Part shown: in pieces, positions 11,346-22,960 of the stretch
How positions within the stretch are numbered: the first letter of the stretch is position 1
How the letters are laid out: each line of letters opens with the position of its first letter
NCBI GenBank assembly: GCA_958299035.1
Contig: CATQJL010000112.1
Span: 54,078,085-54,142,084 of the forward strand
Length of the DNA stretch: 64,000 bases
DNA from: Cylicocyclus nassatus
Lineage: Eukaryota > Nematoda > Chromadorea > Rhabditida > Strongylidae
Direction of reading: 5' to 3'
The notes under the pieces: model-generated
Database searches by the model: none
What the model was told of the DNA's origin: nothing
The model's input: the letters and a program-made list of their open reading frames with translations, nothing else
Translations under genes and position numbers: made by a program

Positions 11346-11575
11346 ACGGTAGACGAATAATCCAGAAAAGACAGATTGGGTGGCGTGTGGCTGCAAAATC
11401 ATTTAATTCATAGGTTGGTTACTAAAAAAGTAAAGTTTGAGGTTCACACAGTTTGGGTACGAGAAAACGAATATCACAACGTTTTGCTTTGCCGTTTTTT
11501 GAAGAAATTATATTTAAAAAAAAGTAGAAGGAAGAGAACAAGCACAAACAGTGACAATACAAACATAAGGGTCTA

Positions 11576-12353
11576 TTAGGTTGTTTTGTTGTTATCAAGC
11601 TTTTTGAATGTCGAGAATGGATTTTTCGCCTCGAATTGCTCGTTTTAACACTTTCAGACCGCGAAATCGCGCGCGGCGAAAAAGAGTGCACTTTCGGCTG
11701 TTAGCCAGCAAAAGAACCTTATTTCGCAGACTGTGAACTACATATGTAATCAGCATGCCAGATAAGCTCCATACCCAAAATTCTGGGTGAATTCGAAGCG
11801 TTTGAATTTTGTCGCTTGAGAGGGACTTTTGTGCTTTCTTGAAAGATAGGAGCAAGAATTCAGTTTCAAATAGTATGTAAAATATCTATGTTGTACACTG
11901 TACTCGTCACTATTAAACGGATGCTTTATCTTTTTGAAATCGGAGCAAAGAAAAGTTGCGACTTCGCACGCATCGTGCACGTTGCCGCACCTCGTTGCAA
12001 CTGTGGTTCGATTTGTCTCTATATTCGTAAACAAATATCGGCGCCATAACTCCACAAAGTCATTTAAAAAGTAAGAGCTTAGACCTTTGACTCAATAACG
12101 TCGGACTTGAAGAAAACCTCCTGCAAAAAGAAAAACCTTCAAAGCAGCGTGCTGCACCATGTGCAGCACCGGTCCGAAACGTGTTGAAGCCAAAATTATT
12201 TTTTACATTTTTCGCTAAGTTGAGGGATGATGCTTATGAACCTGCAGAGCAGATCTGCTTTGCAAGTTTCAAATGCATATGTATATTGCAAAACACCAAG
12301 CAAAATATAAAGAAAAAAAGGAAATACGGGACAGGACTTATTACACAACCTAA
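11576..12353. mobile_element. mariner-like MITE (TTAGGTTG ends)
   Basis: Begins TTAGGTTGT and ends ACAACCTAA, with TA on both sides (11574-11575, 12354-12355). The ends resemble those of the element at 46867-47790. 778 bp; the interior has no recognisable transposase. The terminal repeats are short and diverge after about 12 bp. Confidence 0.5.
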
Positions 12354-13650
12354 TAGCTTCGCAGAGAAAGCGAAAACCTTGTCTTCAAATCGCCTCAATG
12401 GTACCTAGTACGATCCTCCACTTTGATGTTCGCAGCAAATATTTTGCACTACGGTTTGAATGATGTACGATTATTACTAAGTACGATTACTCTGTTGTTA
12501 CAGGCCAGCCCTTGCAGAAAAAAAGTTCTGCAAGACTATGATTTGTATTCTCCAGCACTAAATCAAAATGAGTTTTGCACAGCACAGATATCATTTCTAC
12601 ATATCTATATCATCGTCAATAATGATGCAAAGATAGGTTTCGGAACTAGCGTTGAGCTTTTCAAAAGATAGCTTCAGGAAAACACTTCAACAAAGGCTGC
12701 AAACTCTATAATTTACAACTAAGGATGTGATATGTTGTTACTGATATCCGAAAAGGTCTTCGCAACATCAAGGTCTAAAGACGAAAACGCGCGTTCGTCA
12801 AAACCTCAATATTGCTGAGTTTCTATACAAATAGAGTCATTATAACATACATAAGTACGTCATCTCTTTCATCAGCAGGGTTGAGCTTGGGGTTGCGTGC
12901 CCGACGGGGTCGTAGTCGTATTAGGGTTGGACAATGTTGAGAACATAAGATTTCATTCCCTCACTTGTAAACAGTATACCTAATAACAACAACACAACCA
13001 ATGTTTCATTCGCTTCCAAACCTTCACTCTCTATTGCACACTTATAGAAAGTATCAAAAAACCCTCCGTGAGAATGGGTGTGACTTTTGTAATTAGCGCG
13101 TCAAATCACATCTATGAGCCAACCATTACCTGCTAGATTTCAGTACTTTTCAGCGAGGAGCATCATTTTTAAATGATCAACTTTGTTTCAAAGACGAAAA
13201 AAGTCAGGCATTCCATACTCACTACGAAGTAATAACGCTTATTGATCTATGCTAGAGACTTCATCTCAACTCGACAAATAGTGGATTTGGAATCCCAAAA
13301 TTCCAGCCGCGTTTTCCAAATTAAGTGTTTACACTAACGTATACCGAACTACCGTATAGCCAAAACAAGTCGAAGTAAGCTTATACTCGTAATGTACAAT
13401 TTGAGATGTGTGTGCTAACGAAGACAAAGTTTGGATGAAAAAGCTTTCTTGGAGTCAGCGGGATCAGGCACTACCCCTTAAAAGGTCAAACGGCTTGAAC
13501 TTTTGTAGCCTAGTGCTTGACCCACTTGAATCAACCTTCAGAGTCCGAAAACTGCTCCATTTTGTCTTGATTAGCAAGTCCGGAACTCGTTCCTACCCCT
13601 GTGATTTGGTTTGAACCCTTTGAGGGAGTCGTATCTTGAGAGAACTTGTA

Positions 13651-14035
13651 CAAGGTGTCCCAAAAAATCTGCACACTGTTTGATTGTAAATAACTCTTTT
13701 GTGGTGAAGGTTTCGAGAAGCTTTAGGTACCATTTTGTAGAGCGAGGTTCAACTTAGATTTAGCGTGTGTTACAGTGTAGAGCGGATCGCCGATCTCTCA
13801 TTCTTGCTGTACGATTACGGTAGAAACTTCGAAGAGGGGTTTTGAGCCATGAAAGGCCATATTTTGTTCCAAAAAGAAACCAAAACAACCTGAAAACTCA
13901 CACTGGGCTAACTAGAGTTGCTGATTTTAAATGTGATGTTCGCAACTCTTCGTAATGCTTCATTAAAAATTGTGCGAGGTAAGCAGTAGCAGACGTTTTT
14001 TAAGTGTTCTTAAAAAGTGCGGTTACACCGTTTAG
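13651..14035. mobile_element. Tc1/mariner-type MITE, left half only
   Basis: Starts CAAGGTGTCCCAAAAA next to TA and runs parallel to 15370-15750, sharing the GAGAAGCTTTAGGTACCATT and CATGAAAGGCCATATTTTGT blocks. The right half, including the other inverted end, is missing. Confidence 0.7.
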
Positions 14036-14159
14036 GAACCCCTTTTCTACCCCCTCACCACGAATTATGGACATACTGTATATCAAACGATTCGTCTCAT
14101 CAAGCTGAAGCCAAATCTATACGCAATTGCAAATAAAGTGGATTTAAAAGAAGTTACAG

Positions 14160-14252
14160 CTAAATCCCGCTTATCCCGCAAATCCCGCGAATCCCGCGAA
14201 TCCCGTGAAGTCGCGAATCCCGCAAATCCAGCGAATCCCGACGATCCCGCAG
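14160..14252. repeat. 9-bp minisatellite, ATCCCGCRA unit
   Basis: About ten imperfect tandem copies of AATCCCGCG/AATCCCGCA. Unlike its surroundings in base composition. Confidence 0.8.
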
Positions 14253-14514
14253 TTTTGGACAAATTCTACCGCGGCAACTTATTTAAAAAAGTTTCTCAAG
14301 CTTTTTTAAAGTCGTTTGAGTATGCAAAATTCCCTTTTTCGAGATGAAAATGACGAAAAAAATTTTGAAATATGACAAGCATGACGCAACGAAAACCTAG
14401 ACATTCGTTTTTTATGCGTTTTTGGAGAATTGTTGAGGTAACTACATATAGAACGCGAAAACTTCCATTAGATGATAGACAGAAAGTGCGCGTTAACATT
14501 CAAAAGAATTTATA

Positions 14515-14765
14515 TGTATATAAAGCTGAATGTCTGTTTGTATGTCTGTGTGTTTGTCTGTCTGTCTGAGTGTCTGTACGTATGTTCCGAATAGAAAATT
14601 CCATTTCGGAACCGATCCGGACCAAACTTGGCACACGTACACTTCGGGGCTGCGGGTGTCATAGGATACTTTTCGTTATCGATCGATATCGATTTTATCG
14701 ATTTTATCGATTTTTTGCAAAGTTTGAGCTGCGGGGCTGGGAGTTGGCACAGGGGGGGGGGGGGG
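14515..14765 (+). repeat. dispersed CTGT-containing repeat, copy A
   Basis: Begins with TATATAAAGCTGAATGTCTG, continues with CTGT tracts, then a conserved unit (GTATGTTCCGAATAGAAAAT, CCAAACTTGGCACACG, TCGATCGATATCGATTTTAT) and closes near a G run. The same unit occurs in opposite orientation at 35835-36105, so it is a dispersed repeat family. No coding capacity. Confidence 0.75.
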
Positions 14766-15369
14766 AGGAAGTGACCATGCTGATTACTAACACAGGAGGA
14801 ATAGGGAATTGCATGTAGAAGTGGGCACAGGGAAAAGTTGTACAGGGAAAGAATGGAACTTCATCAAAGTGTTTTGACAGGGCTGGGCGGAGCCGGGTAA
14901 GCCAGCTTATAACAAATATTCTCGAAGCTGAGACCATTTACTTGACTACCCAGCGACTTAAGGCGATGATACCACTGATATGGTGTCGTTTTAACAGTAA
15001 AGTTTGTAATTAGTTCGTAATTTCAAAGGACAATAATACTGTCCACGGTCACGCATAAGGTGTGGCATGGCCATGTCGGGGGATTTAAGGAGTGAGGAAA
15101 AAGGGTCGTAATTGAGGTGATAGTAGTAAACACATTACGCAATATAGAAGCACAGTGGGGGTAATTGACCTATCGTCTTGTCCGAAAAGTAAGCATCAAA
15201 AAGCCTTACAAACCATGATGAGTGTCATTTTCTTAATCAATGTTGCAGATACTCCCTCTGAAGTGCCAGCGAATCATGGAATCATCAAATATTGGGCCAC
15301 CCAAGTGAAATGGTCGTTTTCGAACATGGCTCCCATTATAAGAGACTGCAAAAATTATGAAGCTATATA

Positions 15370-16060
15370 CATGGTGTCTTAAAAAGAATGTGCCTGTTGT
15401 TTGATTGTTGATAACTCTCTTGTAATGAAGTGTACCGAGAAGCTTTAGGTACCATTTAGAGCTAGCTTGTACTTAAGCTTACAGTATAGAACAAGTCGCC
15501 CATCTCTCTTCATTACTGTAGGATTACGGTTAAAACCTCTAAGAAGGTTTTGAACCATGAAAGGCCATATTTTGTCTCAGAAAGTAATCAAAACAGCCTG
15601 AAAACTTTCACGCTGGGCTAATTAGAGTTGTTAATTAGAGATTCTAAATATAAAGTTCGCTATTTAGCACAATGCCTCATTAAAAAGTTATGCGAGATAA
15701 GCAGTAGCAGGCGTTTTCTCAATGTTCCTAAAAAGTGCGGTTATACCGTTTAGAAAACTTCGCAATCTTGTACATAGTTGTGTGCTGAACTCAGAGTCCA
15801 CGAAAACCTATGCACAAGTTTGCATATTTTTGAAAATTTTTCGAACGGCAGCTTTTTCCACAATGACACCATATACTAGAAGTTTCCACCGTAATCCTAC
15901 AGTAATGAAGAGCGATTGGTGATTCGCTCTGTACTGTAAACCTAAGTTGAAGCCAGTTCTACAAAACAGCACTCTAAGCTCCTTGGATGACTTCATTACA
16001 AGAGAGTTATTAACAGAATCAAATAGAATCGAACAGTAGGCACATTTTTGGAACACCCTG
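15370..16060. mobile_element. Tc1/mariner-type palindromic MITE, complete
   Basis: Ends CATGGTGTCTTAAAAAGAAT and its counterpart ending GGAACACCCTG are flanked by TATA on both sides. The arms match for well over 100 bp: TAACTCTCTTGTAATGAAG at the left against CTTCATTACAAGAGAGTTA at the right. No transposase. 691 bp. Confidence 0.8.
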
Positions 16061-16197
16061 TATATTTTATCATTGTTATATTCATTCTTCGGTAGGACTT
16101 CATGTTATAATTATGGTAGGCAGACAATGCTGGGAGGTCTACTGAGACACTTAGGGGAATTGCTCGTCGTGTGTCATCCCCCTTGCTCAACCCTGTT

Positions 16198-18485
16198 ATT
16201 GACTGTTGATGATCGCATTGCGTCATTCAAGCTGATTAAGAGTTTTTCTGTGACCTTCAATGATGTATGCCACGTTCTCAGCCGTTGTCGACACCTTTCC
16301 GCCACCTTCGACCAGCGCTGTCAGAAACTGTTGTGCCTGTTTGACGTCACTTCAGCTCATCACATAACTAATCTGAAGAAACCCACGGTGTCATGAGTGA
16401 TTCGCGCAAATCAGCTCTGAGACTCGTTGGGGCTTGTGAAGTACATTTCAATGAGATCCGTATCAACCGATGCAAATAATCTCAGCGCTGATAAGAAAAT
16501 TGCGTTATGCACTTTATCCTTGAACGAGCGCTAAATTTGAGTTGCCGTTTCTTGAATCCACATTCACCATCGTTGTCTGTAGTTAGTAGCCATTATTTCA
16601 AATCAGGGCACTCTCAGATACCCATTGAGGAGTCATGACTCCTTCTTTTGAGTGTCGTATTCAAATGATACTTTACAGCTCATTTCAAACACGGTCAACA
16701 ATGATGCTCACGATTTTTAGAAGGTTGGAAACGGAGAAGTTCCCGCAGTTGCCAGTTTGTCATTTTCACCCCTTGTAGCAGTAGTCTGCAGTTTCCTCTA
16801 GAAAGAAGGCAAGTCTGTTGATTTTTTGTTGTCCAGTGATTTTTTTTATTTGCACTTTTATGTATGTGTATTACTTTTCTACCATGGACCGCATTATTTT
16901 AGTTGTAGGTACGAAAAAGTAGTGAAGGTTAGATGCGGTCTATTTTTGGATTGTTATCTCAGCATTTCCACGTGTCGTAAGTTACAGGGGGCAACAGTTC
17001 CTCGAAGCATACCAATTGGTCGGAAGTGGCTACCAAAGTTTTTGACTAATCTGGAATTACCGATCTCAATGTTATGGGTAAAGATGATATACAATTAAGT
17101 ATGAGGTCGTAGAGTATGCGTGTCCGGTTGATGCCTATAGGCCAGCTGATAGATGTTCCTACCGTCAGGAGTAAGCGCGTCTTAACCGTCAACGTCACTC
17201 GTATAAACCTACACCCGTTGCGTCGCTGCTCACGTGTACGGAATGTATCCGATGATAACACGCTCAGCATGCGGCACCAAGTGCCCGATTCCTTTACGGG
17301 AACTCCCATACGAGACTGGGTATATGTGTGTCAAGAGAGAGTGCCAAGGCCACCATGTCCTGATTCTGTTGTCAATAGTTCAAACCATCATTTCGCGTCC
17401 CTCACGCCACCTACACCATCGAGCCATATCGGAAACCGCCTAACGCAGCATCCATTCGTGTTCTCCAAGAGCTGACATTCGGCTAAGTCTCTGCAACCAC
17501 GCACTACTTAGAGTCTCGGCATTAGCAAACTGGAGTTTCTCAACCCACGGGCTGGCGTGAAAAAGCTGCCGCAGTCCTCTACCGAAAGACATCATCGAAT
17601 AACCGCAAGCGAAGGCACGTTGTAAAAATATACTTAATCTTTTCGACGAAACACGATCCTTAATTTCTAGTCCAAAGTGTTCAATCAGCATCTGCATCTC
17701 TTTTTCAATCACGTTATCTGACATAACCATAACATCATCACATTTTGCCACTTTACTTTTTCTTAATCCGAAGCAGATACAAAAGAAATTAACTTGATCA
17801 AAACTGGATCAAAAAGCGTTAAAGTACTGCATCATGCGAGAATCAACGCCCGTAGAGCTGTCTACTTAGACCATTTGCTCGGAAAGGTTCCTTGGCGTAT
17901 CGGCAAGTTTCAAATCTGCCTTTGCTATCTGCTGCGGGCTTCTGGGCGACAAGTTATGAAGGTTTTTGTGAGTAAAAATCTGAATGCAAAAATAGGGTAA
18001 AATCAATCGTAACCTTTTCCCAATGTTCAAATGAGGCAGCAGCGAATTGGTATACTTATATCAAGAATATTTGTTGCACCGAGTGACCCGACTACCGATT
18101 AAGCCCTATAAAAAATGTTACGACTGATTTTAGCCCACTCTTGTATGTTGAATCGAGGGAAGGCAAACATTACAAGACAAACATCAATCACAGAGATTAC
18201 AAAGGAGTTTGAATTGAGGTGGTGTACACAGTAGATGAATACTAGGAAGGAGCTATAGAAGACATACTTTAGTAGAAATCCCGTCAAGAATTTCTGCAGT
18301 AACAATTAACAATCCATCCTAGTCCGCCAACGAATGACCATGACAAAAAAGCGCGAGCACCCCGAAAGCCCCACAAACGGCTACACCGGCTATGTAATGG
18401 GTATTGGGAATTGACATAGTAAAAAGAGTTTGCAACGTGGCGCATTTGTGAGCAAGTGATGAACGCCCATTGCGACTTGAATTAA
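16198..18485. other. no gene recognised
   Basis: Several frames of 70-120 codons overlap on both strands around 17046-17751 with no splice-linked continuation or recognisable domain. The segment 17100-17480 is less AT-rich than its flanks and could be an old pseudogene, but I cannot assign it. Confidence 0.3.
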
Positions 18486-18816
18486 GGGTGCGTTCATACT
18501 GATCCGGAAGTTCGGGAAAAGTTTAACAGCAGCTCCCAGTTCGAGGATCAGTAGACTAAGAGTCGCGAGCGGCTTTGCGTAGGTTTGATCAACTAGTTCA
18601 TGAATGAGTTCTAACGGTTTTGGTTGTTTTACTGTTAAAATTCGTAAAAGAACATGTTTGAGCCGTTAATCCACACTGGCTTAAACACGTTCTTTCACGA
18701 AATCCTGATATAATTACCAAAACGCGTTAGAACTCCACTTGAACTTGTTTATCAAACGTACGCAAAGCGTGCTCACGTCTCCTAGTCAGAGAATGAATGA
18801 TACATCCATGAACGCC
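18486..18816. mobile_element. diverged Harbinger-like MITE (GGGTGCGTTCAT end)
   Basis: Preceded by TAA. The left end GGGTGCGTTCATACTGATCC resembles the end of the element at 26339-26949. The two halves form a long imperfect palindrome: GAGTTCTAACG, GCTTTGCGTA and AACATGTTTGAGCC on the left each have a complement on the right. The right terminus is degenerate. Confidence 0.6.
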
Positions 18817-20808
18817 AGAATATAGATTTTGAAGTCGAATCTCTTACATTAGCACTGAGGTGGATAAGAGCCTGGAGTAAAACTACAAAAGCGACCAAGG
18901 TTTACAGATACAAATGTATACTGAAAATACTATACTCGTTTTTACGATCCCTTCCGTTCAAGCACGTGAGATTGAATTGAATTGTCATGCCGAGCTTTTC
19001 GGGAGCAGCCAAAGTTCTTTGTCTATACACCTTACAACTTGTAGTTTGGGTGTGGACCATTCTACTTCAGAAAATATCACCCGTTTAGTAACGCCTTATC
19101 CTGCACCATTATCATCAAGCTTTGCTATAGCCACAAAGAGTTGAGAATCTTGGACTGTGATGTTTGATTTAGTTGTGAGGCTATGCCTTACTCAGCGCGA
19201 AAGCGTGTCAAATGCTTAACGTGATTCAGTTTTGCTGATAGCAACACAAGGAAGCAACCACACCCTTCTCTAGAAGGCATCTGGTACGCTTTTCAACATA
19301 ATCGTCAGTATCATTGGAAGACGTGAACCTAGATGCCCAGAGGGACGCTCACAAGACATAAAAGAAAAAAATTCTTGAAAACTGACGATATTGCAAAACG
19401 TAAGAAACGTAAAAAAACTGACTTCGAACGGGCGTCAGTAACTGTCTGAAAATGTATGCAACAGAATATACTGTATTTTTTCGAGTCACGTTAGCAGACA
19501 CCATTAGAGCAAGGAAGAATCTTACTTTAGCGTCATCTTCACCGAACCGATAGTTGCTTAAAGTGTGACCCATACCACTGAGGTAAGCGATTGGCAAAAA
19601 CACAAGAACAAAAGTAAGACTGTATTTAAGTTATTTGTGGAATCACCATTTGCCGTTTTCAGTGTACAACGTTTTTCAAAGGTAAATAATATTTGAAGAA
19701 AGCCGACTGGTGTATCAGGGCAAGATGAGGATGTTGAAGGAGAGCAAGGCCTCATTTATGTGAACCTCTCAGTATCAGTTCCGGTTTTCTGAGGTGTAAA
19801 GGAAGTGGAGATTGGACGGACCTAAGACATAAGCTTGGAACTATAAATCAAGTTTGCGTTCAGCACGTCCTCATTTTTTTCTGTTGAGTTGAGCCGAAAA
19901 CCATCGCACCGCGATAAGATGTGAAATTGAAAAAAAACTGCTATTTTCTTATTTTATTATTCATGTTCGTGAAGTGTTTTCACATGTAGATGAAAAGAGG
20001 TCAAAATGCAAACTACAAACTGCAAACTCTACATGAGATCGACTACATTCTTGCAAATAGGAATAGTAGATATCATAATAAACATAAGATACTGGCACTT
20101 CTCGAGTAAGTCGAACGGAGACGCTTGTATGCGACGTACGAATTCACAGGTGACGCCTGCAGTGCAACTGCATGGGTGCAGTTGCGAGTGCAGGCGTCAT
20201 GCTGTGCTACTCCTCGCTGGCATGCCAGTGGGGAGGAGCAGTTCAAAGTTCGTCCGCCCTCTGAAGAGAGGGTTCCCGAGAATCGGAGAGTTGGGGGGAA
20301 GGGGTTTGAGGATTTTAGAGAGTTTGGCTTTCATAACTGTAATCGGGGCCACGACAAAGCCCAAGAATGACAAAAAATGGGAGACGAAATTCTATGTGTA
20401 CTCTGCCTTCAAGTTTCCTCACGTGCTTTGCTGCGCAAACGCTGTCAAAGTTCATACTTCTTACGATTTCACACCTCAGCAGGTATAGAATCATTACACA
20501 TGTTAATGAGCTTCTACAAAACTCTAAACGAAAGTAATATGTTCGGACACCTACAAATTTTTTCCAACAAATGTAGTTAATTCCTGAGTGTCCACTACCC
20601 CTAGATGATCCTATTGAATGTTCCGATACAGCTACGCAGGACCGATCTCCACATGGATCTTTTTGGCGTGGAGCCAAAGAATGCTAGAGGTTCTGGATGA
20701 ACATTAGATCATTGTGGCTTGATGCCAACACGTGTTATGGGAGGCTGACCGGCAATCAGAGGAATGAGCTCAAGTTTCAAAAATTTCACATTTCACGCTA
20801 TTTAGGCT
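18817..20808. other. no gene recognised; one hairpin
   Basis: The longest frame (20006-20488, +, 160 codons) runs through a hairpin and lacks codon or domain evidence. Hairpin at 20151-20199: TGACGCCTGCA and CAACTGCA pair with TGCAGTTG and TGCAGGCGTCA around a TGGG loop. Confidence 0.4.
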
Positions 20809-21198
20809 TTAGTTGAACTCAAATTTGAATATTTGAATATCTACTTGCCGATCGTTATTTAACAGTATGTGGCACCCTACTGATCCGTTCTCTGTCAATG
20901 TTCCTATGCATAATTTAGTTCCACTGCGTTCTGGCTCTTCTCGTTTCTCTAGTATTACATCGCGTGAACAGAGTCTGTATTGGGATGAGACTACTTGATC
21001 CTGCTGTTCCACGGCTTCCTGGACCATGGGCTTCTTCACTGCCAACTGTTGAATTAGGGCGATCAGAATGACAGACCAGTCGCGGAAAAGGCAATGAATC
21101 GAACTCAAAATTACGAAAAGAAGAATAGCAGTATCTATTATACTAGACTCAGGCGAACGAGAACCGCAGTCATCAGGAAAATTGGCTGTGAAGGTCAA
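20809..21198 (-). CDS. possible exon or small gene with one membrane segment, unrecognised
   Basis: A 129-codon frame on - with a hydrophobic stretch near residues 22-52 (DTAILLFVILSSIHCLF, then WSVILIALI) followed by a charged, Cys-containing tail ending FKFEFN. The composition looks more protein-like than neighbouring chance frames, and the tail has no low-complexity sequence. No family recognised. It could be the 3' exon of a spliced gene or a chance frame. Confidence 0.25.
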   Translation of the reverse strand: MTFTANFPDDCGSRSPESSIIDTAILLFVILSSIHCLFRDWSVILIALIQQLAVKKPMVQEAVEQQDQVVSSQYRLCSRDVILEKREEPERSGTKLCIGTLTENGSVGCHILLNNDRQVDIQIFKFEFN

Positions 21199-21469
21199 AT
21201 ATGTTAAGCTCCAACGCTTCCGTGGCTTTAAAGTAAAGTCGAAATCACAAGAGAAAGATCCGTCAAAGCCGAAACTTGGTCAAACGAACAAAAAATTTTT
21301 GAATTTTTTGAATTATTCAGATTTTCTCGGTAAGTTACAACAGTGTTAGCCTCATAGCGAAAATGGGATGATACAAAACACCGAAATTCTTAGCAGAAAT
21401 AGTGAGACGTTATTATAATGCGATTTTGTATAGTAAAGCCTCCAGAAAATGCATAGATAAGAAGTAAAT

Positions 21470-21533
21470 TCAGGGCACAGAGACTAAGAACAGCTTTTCT
21501 CCTCGGTAGGGATGTACGTGCATACGGGCCTCA
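21470..21533. repeat. solo end of the GGCCCGTATGCACGTAC family
   Basis: GGGATGTACGTGCATACGGGCC at 21511-21532 matches the right terminus of the foldback at 7270-8620. No partner end was found nearby, so this is a remnant. Confidence 0.65.
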
Positions 21534-22293
21534 GAGCTAGAATCTCAGCCATGGCTGCAGCTTAAATCACAGCTAATTCTGTAAAAGCTTTATCTGTTAA
21601 GATTAACATCCTAGAAACCGTTTTGAAATTCTTCACAAATTCTTTGCACTCATTTCAACGAAATTCTAAGGTAAAAAAAGCGAACAGCTTGTATGAAAAT
21701 CACTTCTCTTGTCCATCCTTTGATGTCGTACCTCTAGCAGGAAGCACTTCCAGTGCATCGTTTTGATTCGTTGACCACAATGGTAAAACGTCGGAATTTG
21801 CATTATTCGGACACGATTATTATGCAAAGCTACTCTCGTAGTCATGTTGATTCAATTTTACAATTCATTACACAGGCACAGGCCGTTAATTTCGTTAATT
21901 GTTAAGATATGTTCGATTTTTTTTTTGGTAAAAAACAGCTATATTAAATTTTCTTATGAATAAAATCATTTAAAATAAGGTTTATAGATGCAATGGCGTC
22001 ACGAAATAAGGTTATGCAAAATTCATAAAACCGCTTATACTCGTCCAAGCTCTTTCTCTTATTGACCACTTCAACATGACACTACCCTAAAATTAAACAA
22101 ACATGAGGCTAAGCTGCTGTCAAGACTTTACACCCAATATACAAAAAATGTTTACGTTTATTAAGTATCATACATATAATTAGAACATTTCGAAAAATGG
22201 TTCCAAATGGGAAGAAAAGCCCTATGAAGCCTTAAGCATTCTTTTGACAATTGACGCCACTAGTCTTTGAGTGCAGAAAAGCAAAGAAATATA

Positions 22294-22960
22294 CAGAGTG
22301 TCTCAAAAAGATGTGCACACTGTTTAACCATTAATAACCTCTTGCTTTCACGTCTATTGCCGTTTAAGGTACCATTCTGTAGAGCGAGGTTCAACTTAGA
22401 TTTACAGTATAGAGCAGATGCCAATCGCTTTCCATGACCGTATAATTACGGTAAGAACTTTCAGCACACATCGTCACTGTAGATTAGGCCTTTTGATGAA
22501 ATAATTTCAAAAAAATCTGAAAATTATTGTAGCAAGGTTTTCAGGCGTGCTGATTTCACTGCATAACTTCTCACCAGTTTTTTGGGCTTTCTTGATGGCG
22601 TATTCACATTTCTCACGAACATTGGAAAAACAATTGTTACCCTAAAGCTGAAATAACTCATGAATCAAGCCCTATACTGGAATGCATCATATTTTGAATC
22701 AGCGACTTTAGTTAGGCCAGCACAAAAGTTTCTGGCTTGCTTGGTATTCGTTCTAAGGCAAAAATAACTTCTGATGGCTTAAAATCCTCTTCGAAGTACT
22801 TAACTTAATCCTACAGTGATGAAAAGCGACTGATAATTCGCTCCATACTGTAAATCTAAGTTGAACCTCGCTCTAAAAAATGATACCTCGTCGGCAAAAG
22901 ACATGAAAGCAAGAAAATTCTTAACGATCAAACGGTGTGCACATCTTTTCGGGCCTTTCG
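22294..22960. mobile_element. Tc1/mariner-type MITE, third copy
   Basis: Starts CAGAGTGTCTCAAAAAGATG after TA and ends with the complement of GAAAAGATGTGCAC. Shares the AGAGCGAGGTTCAACTTAGA block with 13651-14035 and has its reverse complement near 22855. About 667 bp, no coding capacity. Confidence 0.7.

Larger units (their letters stand above)
12876..16197. mobile_element. hAT-like element (CAGGGTTGAGC family), disrupted by nested MITEs
   Basis: The left end CAGGGTTGAGC at 12876 and body to about 13650 match the intact copy at 27985-29101 (for example TATGAGCC near 13114 and AAAAGGTCA near 13477). A right end GCTCAACCCTG closes at 16197, and the 100 bp before it also match that copy. Two mariner-type MITEs (13651-14035 and 15370-16060) and other repeats lie between. 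The 8 bp outside the ends do not match, so this may be two fragments rather than one copy. Confidence 0.5.

Noticed and set aside
17046..17751. Overlapping frames around 17.1-17.7 kb
   Set aside because: Open on both strands but none gives a recognisable protein or exon chain; possibly an old pseudogene, left unassigned.
20006..20488. 160-codon + frame
   Set aside because: Runs through a hairpin and changes composition along its length; no splice context or domain.
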